From Deferribacterales bacterium UBA4806 (GTDB lineage: Bacteria > Chrysiogenota > Deferribacteres > Deferribacterales > UBA228), in contig DHGE01000143.1 of NCBI GenBank assembly GCA_002402635.1, positions 2,708-14,060 of the forward strand: a stretch of 11,353 bases of DNA. The letters run 5' to 3'. Below are positions 1-7,509 of the stretch, one piece after another. Within the stretch, counting starts at the first letter, position 1. The number at the start of each line of letters is the position of its first letter. The position numbers and the translations under genes were made by a program. The notes beneath the pieces were generated by a model, which did no database searches, was not told the origin of the DNA, and saw only the letters and a list, made by a program, of their open reading frames with translations.

Positions 1-372
1 TTGCTTAGTTTCAGTTATATCTGTTGCTGTAAAAAGAATATAATTTTTATTTTCACCTTTGACTAATTTTAAATTAGCTATTATTGGTACTTCAACACCA
101 TCACCTCTTATTGCTGTCAATTCACTCTTTGAACGACCCACTTCAAAGCAAGTTTTTATCAAATCTCTGCATCTGTTAATATCCCTTTTTACGTATAATT
201 TTTCAAACTCTAAATCAATTATCTCACTTTTATTACGTCCATAAAATTCAGCAAACATGTTATTAACATAGACTCTTTTACCATTGTCTCCAATTATTGA
301 CATAGGAATAGGCAAATTATCGATTAAATCTTTTAAAAATGTTATATCTGCAAAATCCTGAAAGAAATTCAT
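1..372 (-). CDS. PAS-domain sensor protein, N-terminal part (runs off left edge)
   Basis: An open frame of 124 codons starts at the ATG at 372-370 and stays open to the window edge, so only the N-terminus is seen. The ATG is preceded by a perfect AGGAGG (378-383) at a spacing of 5. The protein opens with a short helix and then a PAS fold: residues about 18-45 read NLPIPMSIIGDNGKRVYVNN and on to FAEFYGRNKSEI, and it closes with a PAC-like strand ending FTATDITE near residues 114-121. That is the usual layout of a cytoplasmic PAS sensor without a signal peptide or membrane segment. The output domain (histidine kinase, GGDEF, sigma-54 activator or methyl-accepting type) lies beyond the edge and cannot be named. 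It is divergent from the BASS transporter, so it could regulate that gene, but this is inference only. Confidence 0.8.
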   Translation of the reverse strand, partial: MNFFQDFADITFLKDLIDNLPIPMSIIGDNGKRVYVNNMFAEFYGRNKSEIIDLEFEKLYVKRDINRCRDLIKTCFEVGRSKSELTAIRGDGVEVPIIANLKLVKGENKNYILFTATDITETKQ

Positions 373-401
373 ATTAACCTCCTACGTTTTTATTTCATAA
401 A

Positions 402-430
402 TTGACAAATCTATATTATAAAGATATCTA
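402..430 (+). promoter_or_regulatory. Possible sigma-70-type promoter abutting the BASS transporter start
   Basis: TTGACA at 402-407 is a perfect -35 box. After 17 bases comes TATCTA at 425-430, a weak -10 (TAT conserved, last three bases off). If this is the promoter, transcription would begin 7 bases after the -10, at 437, which is the A of the ATG. There is no Shine-Dalgarno sequence before that ATG. TATATT at 412-417 is a better -10 by sequence but lacks a -35 partner. The geometry equals that of the xpt promoter in this window. Confidence 0.4.
415..420 (-). promoter_or_regulatory. Possible -10 box for the PAS gene
   Basis: A perfect TATAAT on the minus strand sits 42 bases upstream of the PAS start codon, which would give a leader of about 36 bases containing the AGGAGG site. 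No good -35 box is seen 16-18 bases upstream, so the promoter is weakly supported. In so AT-rich a spacer a TATAAT could occur by chance. Confidence 0.3.
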
Positions 431-436
431 TAAGAA

Positions 437-1357
437 ATGGGCATACTTAACAGAACTTCACTTTTTTTTTCAAAAAATTTCACAGTACTTGTAATTCTTG
501 CAACAATATCTGCTCTCTGCTTTAAGAGTTTATCAATATTATTACCTGCTGTCAAAATATTATTAGCAATTATAATGTTTGCAATGGGATTAACTATAAG
601 ACCAAATGATTTTGTAAAAGTTTTTAAATTCCCTAAAGCATTAATTATAGGTATTTTACTACAATACACAATAATGCCTGCTCTAGCTGTATCATTAATT
701 TTAATTTTTTCATTAAATCCAGAAATCGCAACTGGAGTAATATTGTTGGGATGTGCTCCAGGTGGCACAGCTTCTAATGTAATGACATATATAGCCAAGG
801 GAGATCTTGCACTTTCAGTTGGGCTTACAACTATATCTACTTTAATATCACCAATTGTTACACCTCTCTTAATTTTCTTTCTGGCTCATTCATGGATCAA
901 AATTGATATTTTAAATATCTTTATTTCTATATCTCAAATTGTATTAATTCCTGTAATATTAGGTGTTATTTTAAATCTATTAATAAAAGAAAAGCTAAAT
1001 TATATTTATCCAGCATTACCCACGGTTTCCATAATCTCAATTACAGTTATCATTATTGCTGTTGTATCTTCAAATGCCAGTGCATTCACAAAAAGTGCCT
1101 TTCTACTTATTTTTGTTGTAATAATTCATAACATTGCTGGATTATTTTTAGGATATTATTTATCAAAAATACTTAGACTTGATAATAAACAATGTAAAAC
1201 TATATCATTGGAAGTCGGTTTACAAAATTCAGCGCTTGCATCGGCACTTGCTATACTACATTTCAATCCATTAAGTGCTTTGCCTGGTGCTATTTATTCC
1301 ATTGTGCACAATATATCAGGTTCATTCATAGCTACAAGATGGTCAAAAAAGACTTAA
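437..1357 (+). CDS. Bile acid:sodium symporter (BASS) family transporter
   Basis: This is a 306-residue, very hydrophobic inner-membrane protein with about nine to ten predicted membrane spans, the usual size for the BASS/SBF (ASBT-like) family. Family signatures are visible: FAMGLTIRPNDF (48-59), GCAPGGTASN (105-114) in the first crossover region and EVGLQNSALASA (259-270) in the second. From memory of the Neisseria ASBT structure, its sodium ligands (Q77, S114, N115, T132, S133, E260, Q264) correspond here with an offset of one to Q76, S113, N114, T131, T132, E259 and Q263, so sodium coupling is likely. Substrates in this family include bile acids, pantoate, pyruvate and other organic anions; the substrate here cannot be read from sequence. 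The ATG at 437 follows an in-frame stop (431-433) and has no Shine-Dalgarno. The gene is convergent with xpt, 8 bases apart, with no obvious terminator between. Confidence 0.9.
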   Translation: MGILNRTSLFFSKNFTVLVILATISALCFKSLSILLPAVKILLAIIMFAMGLTIRPNDFVKVFKFPKALIIGILLQYTIMPALAVSLILIFSLNPEIATGVILLGCAPGGTASNVMTYIAKGDLALSVGLTTISTLISPIVTPLLIFFLAHSWIKIDILNIFISISQIVLIPVILGVILNLLIKEKLNYIYPALPTVSIISITVIIIAVVSSNASAFTKSAFLLIFVVIIHNIAGLFLGYYLSKILRLDNKQCKTISLEVGLQNSALASALAILHFNPLSALPGAIYSIVHNISGSFIATRWSKKT

Positions 1358-1365
1358 TGTTTAAT

Positions 1366-1944
1366 TCATCCAAAAACTATACCATTTTCTATACTTTTGA
1401 TTTTTACAATAGAATAAAATTCAATGTTTTTAGATTCTATAGCATCTCTACCTTTTTCAAAGGTTTTCTCTATTATCACGCCATAACCTGCTATATTAAC
1501 GTCTGCTTCTTTAAGAATAGCTAGTAAACCCTTTGCAGTGCCACCCTTAGCTAGGAAATCATCAATTATTAAAACATTATCACCATTATTAAGAAACCTT
1601 TTTGATACTGTTATCATTACATTTTCCCCTCTTGTCATTGAATAAACAACTCTTTGATAAACATCACTTCCCAATGTTGAAGGGATTTTCTTTTTAGCGT
1701 AAATTAGAGGTACTCCTAACTTCAATGCAACAAGCCCTGCTGGAATGATGCCACTTGCTTCAATTGTTACAACTTTATCAATTTTTTTATTACTAAATTG
1801 TTTAATAAATATATCTGCTAATTCATACATAAATTTAACATCTACCTGATGGTTAAGGAAAGTTGACACATTTATTATATTAGGTTTAATTAATATTGCA
1901 TCCTTGATTATTCTATTCTTTAATTTTTCGACTATATCTTCCAT
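1366..1944 (-). CDS. xpt: Xanthine phosphoribosyltransferase
   Basis: This 192-residue type I phosphoribosyltransferase transfers the ribose-phosphate of PRPP to xanthine (and less well guanine) to give XMP in purine salvage in the cytoplasm. It resembles Bacillus Xpt along its length: STFLNHQVD (27-35), TIEASGI (60-66), KLGVPLIYAKKK (75-86), the PRPP-binding loop VLIIDDFLAKGGTA (124-137) with the paired Asp, and GVIIEKTFEKGRD (155-167). The length is normal. The ATG at 1944 is the only sensible start; the protein is about four residues longer at the N-terminus than Bacillus Xpt. No Shine-Dalgarno precedes it and the promoter lies immediately upstream, predicting a leaderless message. There is no room for a guanine riboswitch between promoter and start, unlike Bacillus xpt. 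The gene is monocistronic and convergent with the transporter. Confidence 0.92.
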   Translation of the reverse strand: MEDIVEKLKNRIIKDAILIKPNIINVSTFLNHQVDVKFMYELADIFIKQFSNKKIDKVVTIEASGIIPAGLVALKLGVPLIYAKKKIPSTLGSDVYQRVVYSMTRGENVMITVSKRFLNNGDNVLIIDDFLAKGGTAKGLLAILKEADVNIAGYGVIIEKTFEKGRDAIESKNIEFYSIVKIKSIENGIVFG

Positions 1945-1950
1945 ATTGTC

Positions 1951-1979
1951 GTTATATTTCTTTTAAAATTAACTGTCAA
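1951..1979 (-). promoter_or_regulatory. Sigma-70-type promoter of xpt, predicted leaderless start
   Basis: On the minus strand a perfect -35 TTGACA (1979-1974) is followed by a 17-base spacer and a near-perfect -10 TATAAC (1956-1951). The start point expected 7 bases after the -10 is position 1944, the A of the xpt ATG. Only GACAAT separates the -10 from the ATG. This is the best-matching promoter in the window. Confidence 0.75.
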
Positions 1980-2061
1980 GTAAGATAGATGCTATATTTA
2001 TAAATAGAAAAATATTGTAAATAAAATTACTTAAAGTATATCCTAATATTATTAATAGCAA

Positions 2062-3570
2062 CTATGCAATTTCAGCATAAAGTTCCTTTAATTTTGCCTT
2101 GTCAATTTTCCCAACTCCTGTTTTTGGTAACTCTTTAACATATATAACTTTTTTCGGGATTTTAAATTTAGCAAGGTGTTCCGAAGCATATTCAATAATG
2201 TATTTTTCAGGGAGCACTATCCCTTCTTTTAGAATAATATATGCTACAGGAACTTCTCCACGTAGTTTATCATGAATACCAATTATTGATGCTTCTTTTA
2301 CACATGGATGCTTCATTAACGTAAGTTCCACTTCAGCGCACCATACAATTTCTCCACCAACCTTAAGCATATCCTTTGACCTTCCAACAAGATAGTAATA
2401 CCCCTGCTTGTCGACATAGGCTAAATCCCCTGTCTTAAACCAACCATCTTTAAATAGTTCAGCTGTTAGTTCTGGCTCATTATAATAACCTAAAAATACA
2501 CCTTCTCCCTTAGCACATAATTCGCCTATTTCACCTGCCTTTTTCTCTAAGCCATTTTCATCAGCAATTTTTAAGGTAACCCAGGGATATGGTTTTCCCA
2601 CCTTGCCAGGTTCACCTAATTTACAAACTGTTGTGGGTGGAATAACCTCTGTCATCCCCCACCCAGTCCAAATTTCAGCGTTTTGGAAATATTTATTCGA
2701 TCTTCTTATTAAATCTGGATCGCTTGGAGCACCAAAAACAACTGATAACTTAACACTAGACAGATTAAATTGTGCAATGTCTTTAAGGTACAATAAAGCG
2801 TACCACATAGGTGGAACAATCCAGAAAGAATTAATTTTCCACTTATCTATTAATCTCAAAAACTCAATAGGATTAAACTTTCTTTGCAGAACTATAGATA
2901 AACCTAGCTTTAACATGCCCATTGGAAACAAAATTCCACCTGAATGTGAAAGTGGTATGCTCGCAATAGCCCTCTGATCTAAAAGGTATCCATTAAGGAA
3001 ATATTCAAGCGCATCTGCACCTATATGGATGTGCCTATAATTCCAAAGCACACCCTTAGGCTTACCAGTACTCCCTGATGTATAAAAAATTGATGAGTAA
3101 TCATCTGGATCAATTTCCACTTTTTTAAAATTCTCTATTTTTTCTTCAATTAGCTTATTAAAGGATATATTTTGTGGTTTGTCATCTACAGATATTACTC
3201 CCTTTAAAGAATCACAACTATTAACTACTTTAGATATATTACAACGAGGACTTTCCTCAGTAAAAATGTATTTAATTTTACAGTGATTTATAATATTTAT
3301 TATTTCTGTATCACTTAAATAGAAGTCTATTGGCACTACAATAATACCTGTTAGATAACATGCAAAATAAATATATACATACTCCACCCTATTAGTTAAA
3401 TAAATGGCGATTTTATCACCCTTTTTCAAGCCCAATTTATATAAAGCATTTGCCAGTGTGTAGGAATTAATTTTAACACTTCTGCAATCAATTTCTTTAC
3501 CATTATCAATTATTGCTGTTCTATTACCATATCTTTCCTCTAAAGTTGAAATTAAATCATAAACATCCAT
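2062..3570 (-). CDS. Class I acyl-CoA synthetase (AMP-forming acid:CoA ligase)
   Basis: This 502-residue ANL-superfamily enzyme activates a carboxylic acid with ATP to an acyl-adenylate and then to the CoA thioester. All core motifs are present and in order (numbered from the ATG at 3570): P-loop YTSGSTGKPKG (163-173), GWGMTE (303-308), TGDL (380-383), hinge GRSKDMLKVGGE (396-407) and the C-terminal PKTGVGKIDK (482-491) with the catalytic lysine near 488. The length is typical of medium-chain or aryl-CoA ligases; sequence does not fix the substrate. A GTG one codon earlier is possible, but the AGGAG at 3577-3581 is 6 bases from the ATG and only 3 from the GTG, so the ATG is preferred. It follows the outer-membrane protein gene by 46 bases with no good promoter between, so the two are probably co-transcribed and may form an uptake-and-activation pair. 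Confidence 0.9.
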   Translation of the reverse strand: MDVYDLISTLEERYGNRTAIIDNGKEIDCRSVKINSYTLANALYKLGLKKGDKIAIYLTNRVEYVYIYFACYLTGIIVVPIDFYLSDTEIINIINHCKIKYIFTEESPRCNISKVVNSCDSLKGVISVDDKPQNISFNKLIEEKIENFKKVEIDPDDYSSIFYTSGSTGKPKGVLWNYRHIHIGADALEYFLNGYLLDQRAIASIPLSHSGGILFPMGMLKLGLSIVLQRKFNPIEFLRLIDKWKINSFWIVPPMWYALLYLKDIAQFNLSSVKLSVVFGAPSDPDLIRRSNKYFQNAEIWTGWGMTEVIPPTTVCKLGEPGKVGKPYPWVTLKIADENGLEKKAGEIGELCAKGEGVFLGYYNEPELTAELFKDGWFKTGDLAYVDKQGYYYLVGRSKDMLKVGGEIVWCAEVELTLMKHPCVKEASIIGIHDKLRGEVPVAYIILKEGIVLPEKYIIEYASEHLAKFKIPKKVIYVKELPKTGVGKIDKAKLKELYAEIA

Positions 3571-3576
3571 CACATT

Positions 3577-3581
3577 CTCCT
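3577..3581 (-). promoter_or_regulatory. Ribosome binding site deciding the acyl-CoA synthetase start
   Basis: AGGAG on the minus strand lies 6 bases before the ATG at 3570 and 3 bases before the in-frame GTG at 3573. The spacing favours the ATG. Confidence 0.65.
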
Positions 3582-3616
3582 GAACTATATTTATTTATTA
3601 TTAAAAATATTAATGA

Positions 3617-4582
3617 CTAAAATACATGTAACCAGCGAACAATTCCAGCAACCCCTTGTGACCTATTTTTTGTTAAAACCTCATCATAGAAATTCACCCA
3701 GACTAACTCTTTTTTATTTTTTGAAATATACATAGCCCCAGGGCCCACTGCTAGCACCCTTTCCCTCGAATTAGGTATATCATGACCATCTATTTTATGG
3801 TTTGATATCTGCTCAAGATAATAGCCATTTATCCCAAGTCTGAAGTTATCGGTTATGCCGTAGGATGATGCAAAATTGGCCCAAACAGCTTGACCTTGCT
3901 GCGTACTATCAGCAAACTTTGGTGCAGTGCCACTTTTTGGATCCCATTCAGGAGAAGGAATCTTAGCTGGGTCATCATTTTTACTGTTCCATAAATAAAA
4001 GAGACGCATTGAAACTTCTATTTTCTTAGTAACAAAAGCTGTAAAAGCATAATATGGATTTATTGCAAAAACATTACTGCCTGCATTTACATAATTATCA
4101 CTATTATAATGCCCCGTAGGAAATTTCACTAAAATCTCTGCTCTTTGCCATATTGGAATTTTATTAAAAAGTTTCATCTGTGGCCACTGTAGGAATCCAC
4201 CTATAAAAAGATCCCCAATATCAGTTTCGCCCTGGTTAAACCTATCATTGGCTACCTTTAAATCTAATAAAATGGGAAGTTCTACATCAAAACCAGGCCA
4301 AGCTCCTAATATTTTTGGATTTTTTGCAACATATTTAAAACTTGTTAATAATAATAAATTGTGCATTTTATTTTTACCAGGTTTTTTATTTTCATAGGCA
4401 TCTGTAAAATCATCGGCATTATAATAATATAAATATTGGTCTGATATAAAGCCAGGAAAACCAAAACCATCCATAAAAGAAGTGTAGCCAAGGTTTCCTC
4501 CACTTAATGAAACCTGTGCATAAGACTGATTTGCTAATAATATTAATACAAAGAAAGAAACTATTTTTAAGCACTTCAACAT
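3617..4582 (-). CDS. Outer-membrane beta-barrel protein, SphA / phenol-degradation MetA-like family
   Basis: A 321-residue protein with a clear Sec signal peptide: a lysine near the start, a hydrophobic core (about residues 8-17) and a likely cut after NQSYA (residue 22), with no lipobox cysteine. The mature part alternates aromatic and polar residues as in beta strands and ends WLHVF, a C-terminal phenylalanine typical of barrel proteins handled by BAM. Overall pattern (GGFLQW, ILVKFPTGHY, NPYYAFTAF, FASSYGITDNFRLGINGYYLEQ, GPGAMY) matches the COG4313/SphA or MetA-pathway group, often found near genes for aromatic or hydrophobic compound degradation; a direct function is not established for most members. 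It has its own promoter and a good GAGAGGGG ribosome site 6 bases before the ATG, and leads into the acyl-CoA synthetase. The proposed role is substrate passage across the outer membrane. Confidence 0.75.
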   Translation of the reverse strand: MLKCLKIVSFFVLILLANQSYAQVSLSGGNLGYTSFMDGFGFPGFISDQYLYYYNADDFTDAYENKKPGKNKMHNLLLLTSFKYVAKNPKILGAWPGFDVELPILLDLKVANDRFNQGETDIGDLFIGGFLQWPQMKLFNKIPIWQRAEILVKFPTGHYNSDNYVNAGSNVFAINPYYAFTAFVTKKIEVSMRLFYLWNSKNDDPAKIPSPEWDPKSGTAPKFADSTQQGQAVWANFASSYGITDNFRLGINGYYLEQISNHKIDGHDIPNSRERVLAVGPGAMYISKNKKELVWVNFYDEVLTKNRSQGVAGIVRWLHVF

Positions 4583-4608
4583 ATAATACCCCTCTCAAGT
4601 TTTCTAAG

Positions 4609-4637
4609 AGAATAAATAAATTAATAATGCAAGTCAA
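4609..4637 (-). promoter_or_regulatory. Sigma-70-type promoter of the outer-membrane protein / acyl-CoA synthetase pair
   Basis: On the minus strand TTGACT (4637-4632) is followed by a 17-base spacer and TATTCT (4614-4609). The expected start point is about 4602, giving a leader of about 19 bases that includes the ribosome binding site. Two AACGG direct repeats (4651-4655 and 4671-4675, exactly 20 bases apart) lie just upstream of the -35. This promoter separates the pair from the dsr genes, although no terminator is visible after dsrN. Confidence 0.6.
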
Positions 4638-4668
4638 ATTTAAAGATGTGAACGGTTTTATTTAAAAA

Positions 4669-6030
4669 TTAACGGCTAAAAAAAGAAATAAAAAGACTAT
4701 TTTCTTCACTATCATAAATATGACTAAAAGTTGCTAATATATTTTTATATATTATTCCATCAAAACCATCTTTTATCCCTTTGCCTCTCAATACTTTATA
4801 TGCAAATTCATAATGTGCCAATTCGTCTAAATAAAAATGGTGAAATTCATGTCCTTTCAAATAAGTAGGAAATTCTGGCAACTTTCTTGATAGTTTATTA
4901 CTCCTCCTTAGAATAGTGTAGCCATGGGCAACAGGCTTTTCTTGAAATTTTGCCTTTGCATGTAAAGCACCCAACATTTTATAACTTTTACCTTTATAAA
5001 TTAATTCATGTACCAAGTAAATTAGTCCTCCACACTCTGCATATACAGGAACTCCATTCTCTATTTTTTTAAGCAGATCTTCCTTAAAAATATAATTTTT
5101 CTCTAGAGCTTCAGCAAAAAGCTCTGGAAAACCACCTCCAATATATAAAAAATCCACATCAGGTAATTTCTCATTTGATAGAGGGGATACATAAATAATT
5201 TTTTTACTATATTTTTTAATCAAATCTATATTGTTACTATAATAAAAATTGAAAGCCCTATCAAAAAAAATACCAACTGTCAAATTTTCTGGAGCCTTTT
5301 TAACAATTTTTCTTCTCTCACTACTAATTGGTTTGTATGATTTTTTATTAATAGTTAAAAACGCTTTATCAATTATACCTTTAATATCAATATAAGGTTC
5401 AATTGCAATAGCAACGTTGTTAATTTTTTCTTCCATTTCACATTCACTCATACATGAACTTATACCAAGGTGCCTCTGCTCTATCTTAATAGAGTTATTT
5501 TCAGGGATTAATCCATACACTGGAATATTGATATAAGCCTTAATTAATTTAAGTAATTTCATCTCGTGTCTTTGATTCTGTATTTTATTTAAAATGAGAC
5601 CCTTTATTGTTAAATTTTTATCAAAAGACTTAATACCTAAAATTATGGGCACAATTGTCCTACCAAATTCACTCACGTCTATTACTAATAAAACAGGTAA
5701 TTTTAATCTTTTTGCTAATTCTGCATTACTTTTTCTTCCCCTAATACCCATATCATCAAAAAGACCATGGTTACCTTCAACTATAGCAAAATCTGCACTA
5801 TTAGCTTTCATATAAAAAAAATCTTCAAGAAAATTTTTATGATAAAAAAAATCGAGGTTATAGCACTCATTTATACATGCCTTTGCTAGCCACATTGGAT
5901 CAATATAGTCGGGGCCCTTTTTAAATGTAATAACTTTATATTGTAGATTCGCTAATATTCTTGCAATTGCTACAGATATAGTAGACTTTCCAGAACTTTT
6001 CTTTATAGCAGAAATATATAATCCCTTCAT
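4669..6030 (-). CDS. dsrN: DsrN: CobB/CbiA-type glutamine-dependent amidotransferase (siroheme amidation)
   Basis: This 453-residue protein has the two-domain build of cobyrinate a,c-diamide synthase. The N-terminal ATPase domain has a P-loop-like SSGKST (12-17), GPDYIDP (39-45) and VEGNHGLFDD (84-93). The C-terminal class I glutaminase domain has GGGFPEL (298-304), the nucleophile Cys333 in YAECGGLIYL, GHEFHHF (393-399) and a late His437 in ATFSHIYD as probable catalytic histidine. By sequence alone it could be CbiA/CobB, but it is the last gene of a dsr operon with no other cobalamin genes around. Dsr-linked members of this family (DsrN) are thought to amidate siroheme to the siroamide cofactor of DsrAB; I infer that role. 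It starts 7 bases after the upstream stop with no clear Shine-Dalgarno, so translation is probably coupled. The P-loop lacks the usual first glycine (IKKSSGKS). Confidence 0.85.
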   Translation of the reverse strand: MKGLYISAIKKSSGKSTISVAIARILANLQYKVITFKKGPDYIDPMWLAKACINECYNLDFFYHKNFLEDFFYMKANSADFAIVEGNHGLFDDMGIRGRKSNAELAKRLKLPVLLVIDVSEFGRTIVPIILGIKSFDKNLTIKGLILNKIQNQRHEMKLLKLIKAYINIPVYGLIPENNSIKIEQRHLGISSCMSECEMEEKINNVAIAIEPYIDIKGIIDKAFLTINKKSYKPISSERRKIVKKAPENLTVGIFFDRAFNFYYSNNIDLIKKYSKKIIYVSPLSNEKLPDVDFLYIGGGFPELFAEALEKNYIFKEDLLKKIENGVPVYAECGGLIYLVHELIYKGKSYKMLGALHAKAKFQEKPVAHGYTILRRSNKLSRKLPEFPTYLKGHEFHHFYLDELAHYEFAYKVLRGKGIKDGFDGIIYKNILATFSHIYDSEENSLFISFFSR

Positions 6031-6037
6031 ATTTAAT

Positions 6038-7495
6038 TTATAGGACTATAGCATTTGAAATTAATTGATGAATGCCAACAACCATATCTCTATCTAAGCC
6101 GTAGTATGGCAGAATTGTATTGAATTGAGTCTTACATATTGCACAAATCATCGCAACAGTATTAACTCTGTGGCTTTTCATCACATTATTTATTGCATTA
6201 ACTTTTGGATAGGCACCATTAATTCTTACCTGCATTATTTCATCAGCTAAAAGGCCTGCCCCTGCTCCACAACAAAAAGTCCTTTCTCTGTTTGCCGCTG
6301 CATCCATTTCTACAATCTTATTTGCAACTTTACTCAATAATTGTCTTGGAATTTCAAATTGTCCACCAACAACATTTCCCATTTTCGTTGCTCTAGCCGG
6401 ATTACATGAATCATGATAGGTTATTATTTTATCATCATTTGCACTTTTATCTAATTTTATCAAACCTTTGTTCATGATATCTAAAGTAAACTCACAAATA
6501 TGTTGGGGTTGTTGAAAATGATTGTCTAAAAAATTAAATGGTCCATTCATAGCATTACTGTAACAATAAGCAGCTCTCCATGCATGTCCACATTCTCCAA
6601 TAACAACCCTTTTTACCTTTAATCTTTTGGCTTCATCCCAAATACGCTTATTGAGTGCCTTCGTTAACTCATAATCACCAATAAACATTGCGAAATTTGC
6701 TCCTTCAGATGCATAAGAAGATACAGTATATGAAATGCCTGATTTATAGAATACTTTAGCATATCCAATTAATGACTCCATATGGGGCATTGCAAAAAAA
6801 TCTGCTGATGGTGGCACAAGAAGAACTTCAGCACCTACTTCATCTAATGGTATTTTTATATCTTTACCAGTGTCTTCCTTTAATTCCTCTTCCAGATCAT
6901 TTATTGTCGATTTTAAAGCTTTGGTGGTAAGTCCTATATTATTGCCAATAGTTAAAACTTTATTAATTGAATCAGTGATATATTTTACTCCTAAACCAAT
7001 TTCATGCATAATTTTTCTTGCTGCCATCGTAATTTCAGCAGTATCAATACCATATGGGCAAAAATAAGCACACCTCCTACATTCACTGCATTGGTAAAAA
7101 TAACTCATCCATTTTTTTAATAAATTTTCACTAAATGGCTCCCCCTTTAAATTTGTAAAATAATATCGATATACTTTTCTTAATAATTCAGCTCTTCCCA
7201 CCGGAGTATTGTAGATATCCCCAGAACCAAGAAAAAATTGACATTTATCTGAACATGCTCCACATCGAACACATATATCCATAAAAACCTTTAAGGCCTT
7301 ATTGTTATCAAGTATTTTTTTAAATATTCCAAAAGCCTTTTGTTGCCAGCCTTCTTCTAGCTTTTTTGGGAAACCTAATGGAATCATGTTTTTTTCAGGG
7401 GCACTGAAGGGTCTCAAATCTCCAACAATACCAGGTAAAATAGAAGATACCTTTAGTTTATCTCTTAGTATTGGTATCCTATACCTTTCAGTCAT
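6038..7495 (-). CDS. dsrK: DsrK-type Fe-S oxidoreductase, second copy (HdrD/TmcB-like)
   Basis: This 485-residue cytoplasmic-side catalytic subunit resembles HdrD and DsrK. Two ferredoxin-type [4Fe-4S] motifs are present, Cys75/78/81/85 (CVRCGACSDKCQ) and Cys136/139/142/146 (CSECRRCAYFCP). The C-terminal CCG region that binds the non-cubane heterodisulfide-type cluster has Cys364 (HDSCNPAR), the Cys408-Cys409 pair (TFCCGAGAG) and Cys451/Cys454 (CAIC). Electrons would pass from the DsrM-like b-cytochrome to a disulfide or trisulfide-type substrate (in Dsr systems, DsrC). It begins 14 bases after the DsrM-like gene with GAGG 5 bases before the ATG, so the two form an M-K pair. It clearly differs from the DsrK C-terminus at the right edge, so it is a paralogue, not a repeat. 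A TmcB-like role is an alternative. Confidence 0.85.
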   Translation of the reverse strand: MTERYRIPILRDKLKVSSILPGIVGDLRPFSAPEKNMIPLGFPKKLEEGWQQKAFGIFKKILDNNKALKVFMDICVRCGACSDKCQFFLGSGDIYNTPVGRAELLRKVYRYYFTNLKGEPFSENLLKKWMSYFYQCSECRRCAYFCPYGIDTAEITMAARKIMHEIGLGVKYITDSINKVLTIGNNIGLTTKALKSTINDLEEELKEDTGKDIKIPLDEVGAEVLLVPPSADFFAMPHMESLIGYAKVFYKSGISYTVSSYASEGANFAMFIGDYELTKALNKRIWDEAKRLKVKRVVIGECGHAWRAAYCYSNAMNGPFNFLDNHFQQPQHICEFTLDIMNKGLIKLDKSANDDKIITYHDSCNPARATKMGNVVGGQFEIPRQLLSKVANKIVEMDAAANRERTFCCGAGAGLLADEIMQVRINGAYPKVNAINNVMKSHRVNTVAMICAICKTQFNTILPYYGLDRDMVVGIHQLISNAIVL

Positions 7496-7509
7496 TTCAA
7501 CCTCTTTTT

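Noticed and set aside
462..470. T9 run near the start of the BASS gene as a slippage switch
   Set aside because: Runs of T and A of this length are expected by chance in DNA this AT-rich, and the frame is intact.
382..798. A 138-codon minus-strand open frame opposite the BASS gene
   Set aside because: It lies antisense to a gene with clear family motifs and shows no family pattern or ribosome site of its own.
1355..1368. Shared terminator between the convergent BASS and xpt genes
   Set aside because: Only 8 bases separate the stops and no GC-containing stem with a T run is seen across the junction.
1945..2061. Purine riboswitch upstream of xpt
   Set aside because: The promoter is immediately next to the start codon and no conserved purine-aptamer core or terminator hairpin is visible.
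4592..4610. Imperfect palindrome (CTCT ... AGAG) around the outer-membrane gene start point, possible operator or hairpin
   Set aside because: Only four contiguous pairs with mismatches inside; too weak to call in AT-rich DNA.
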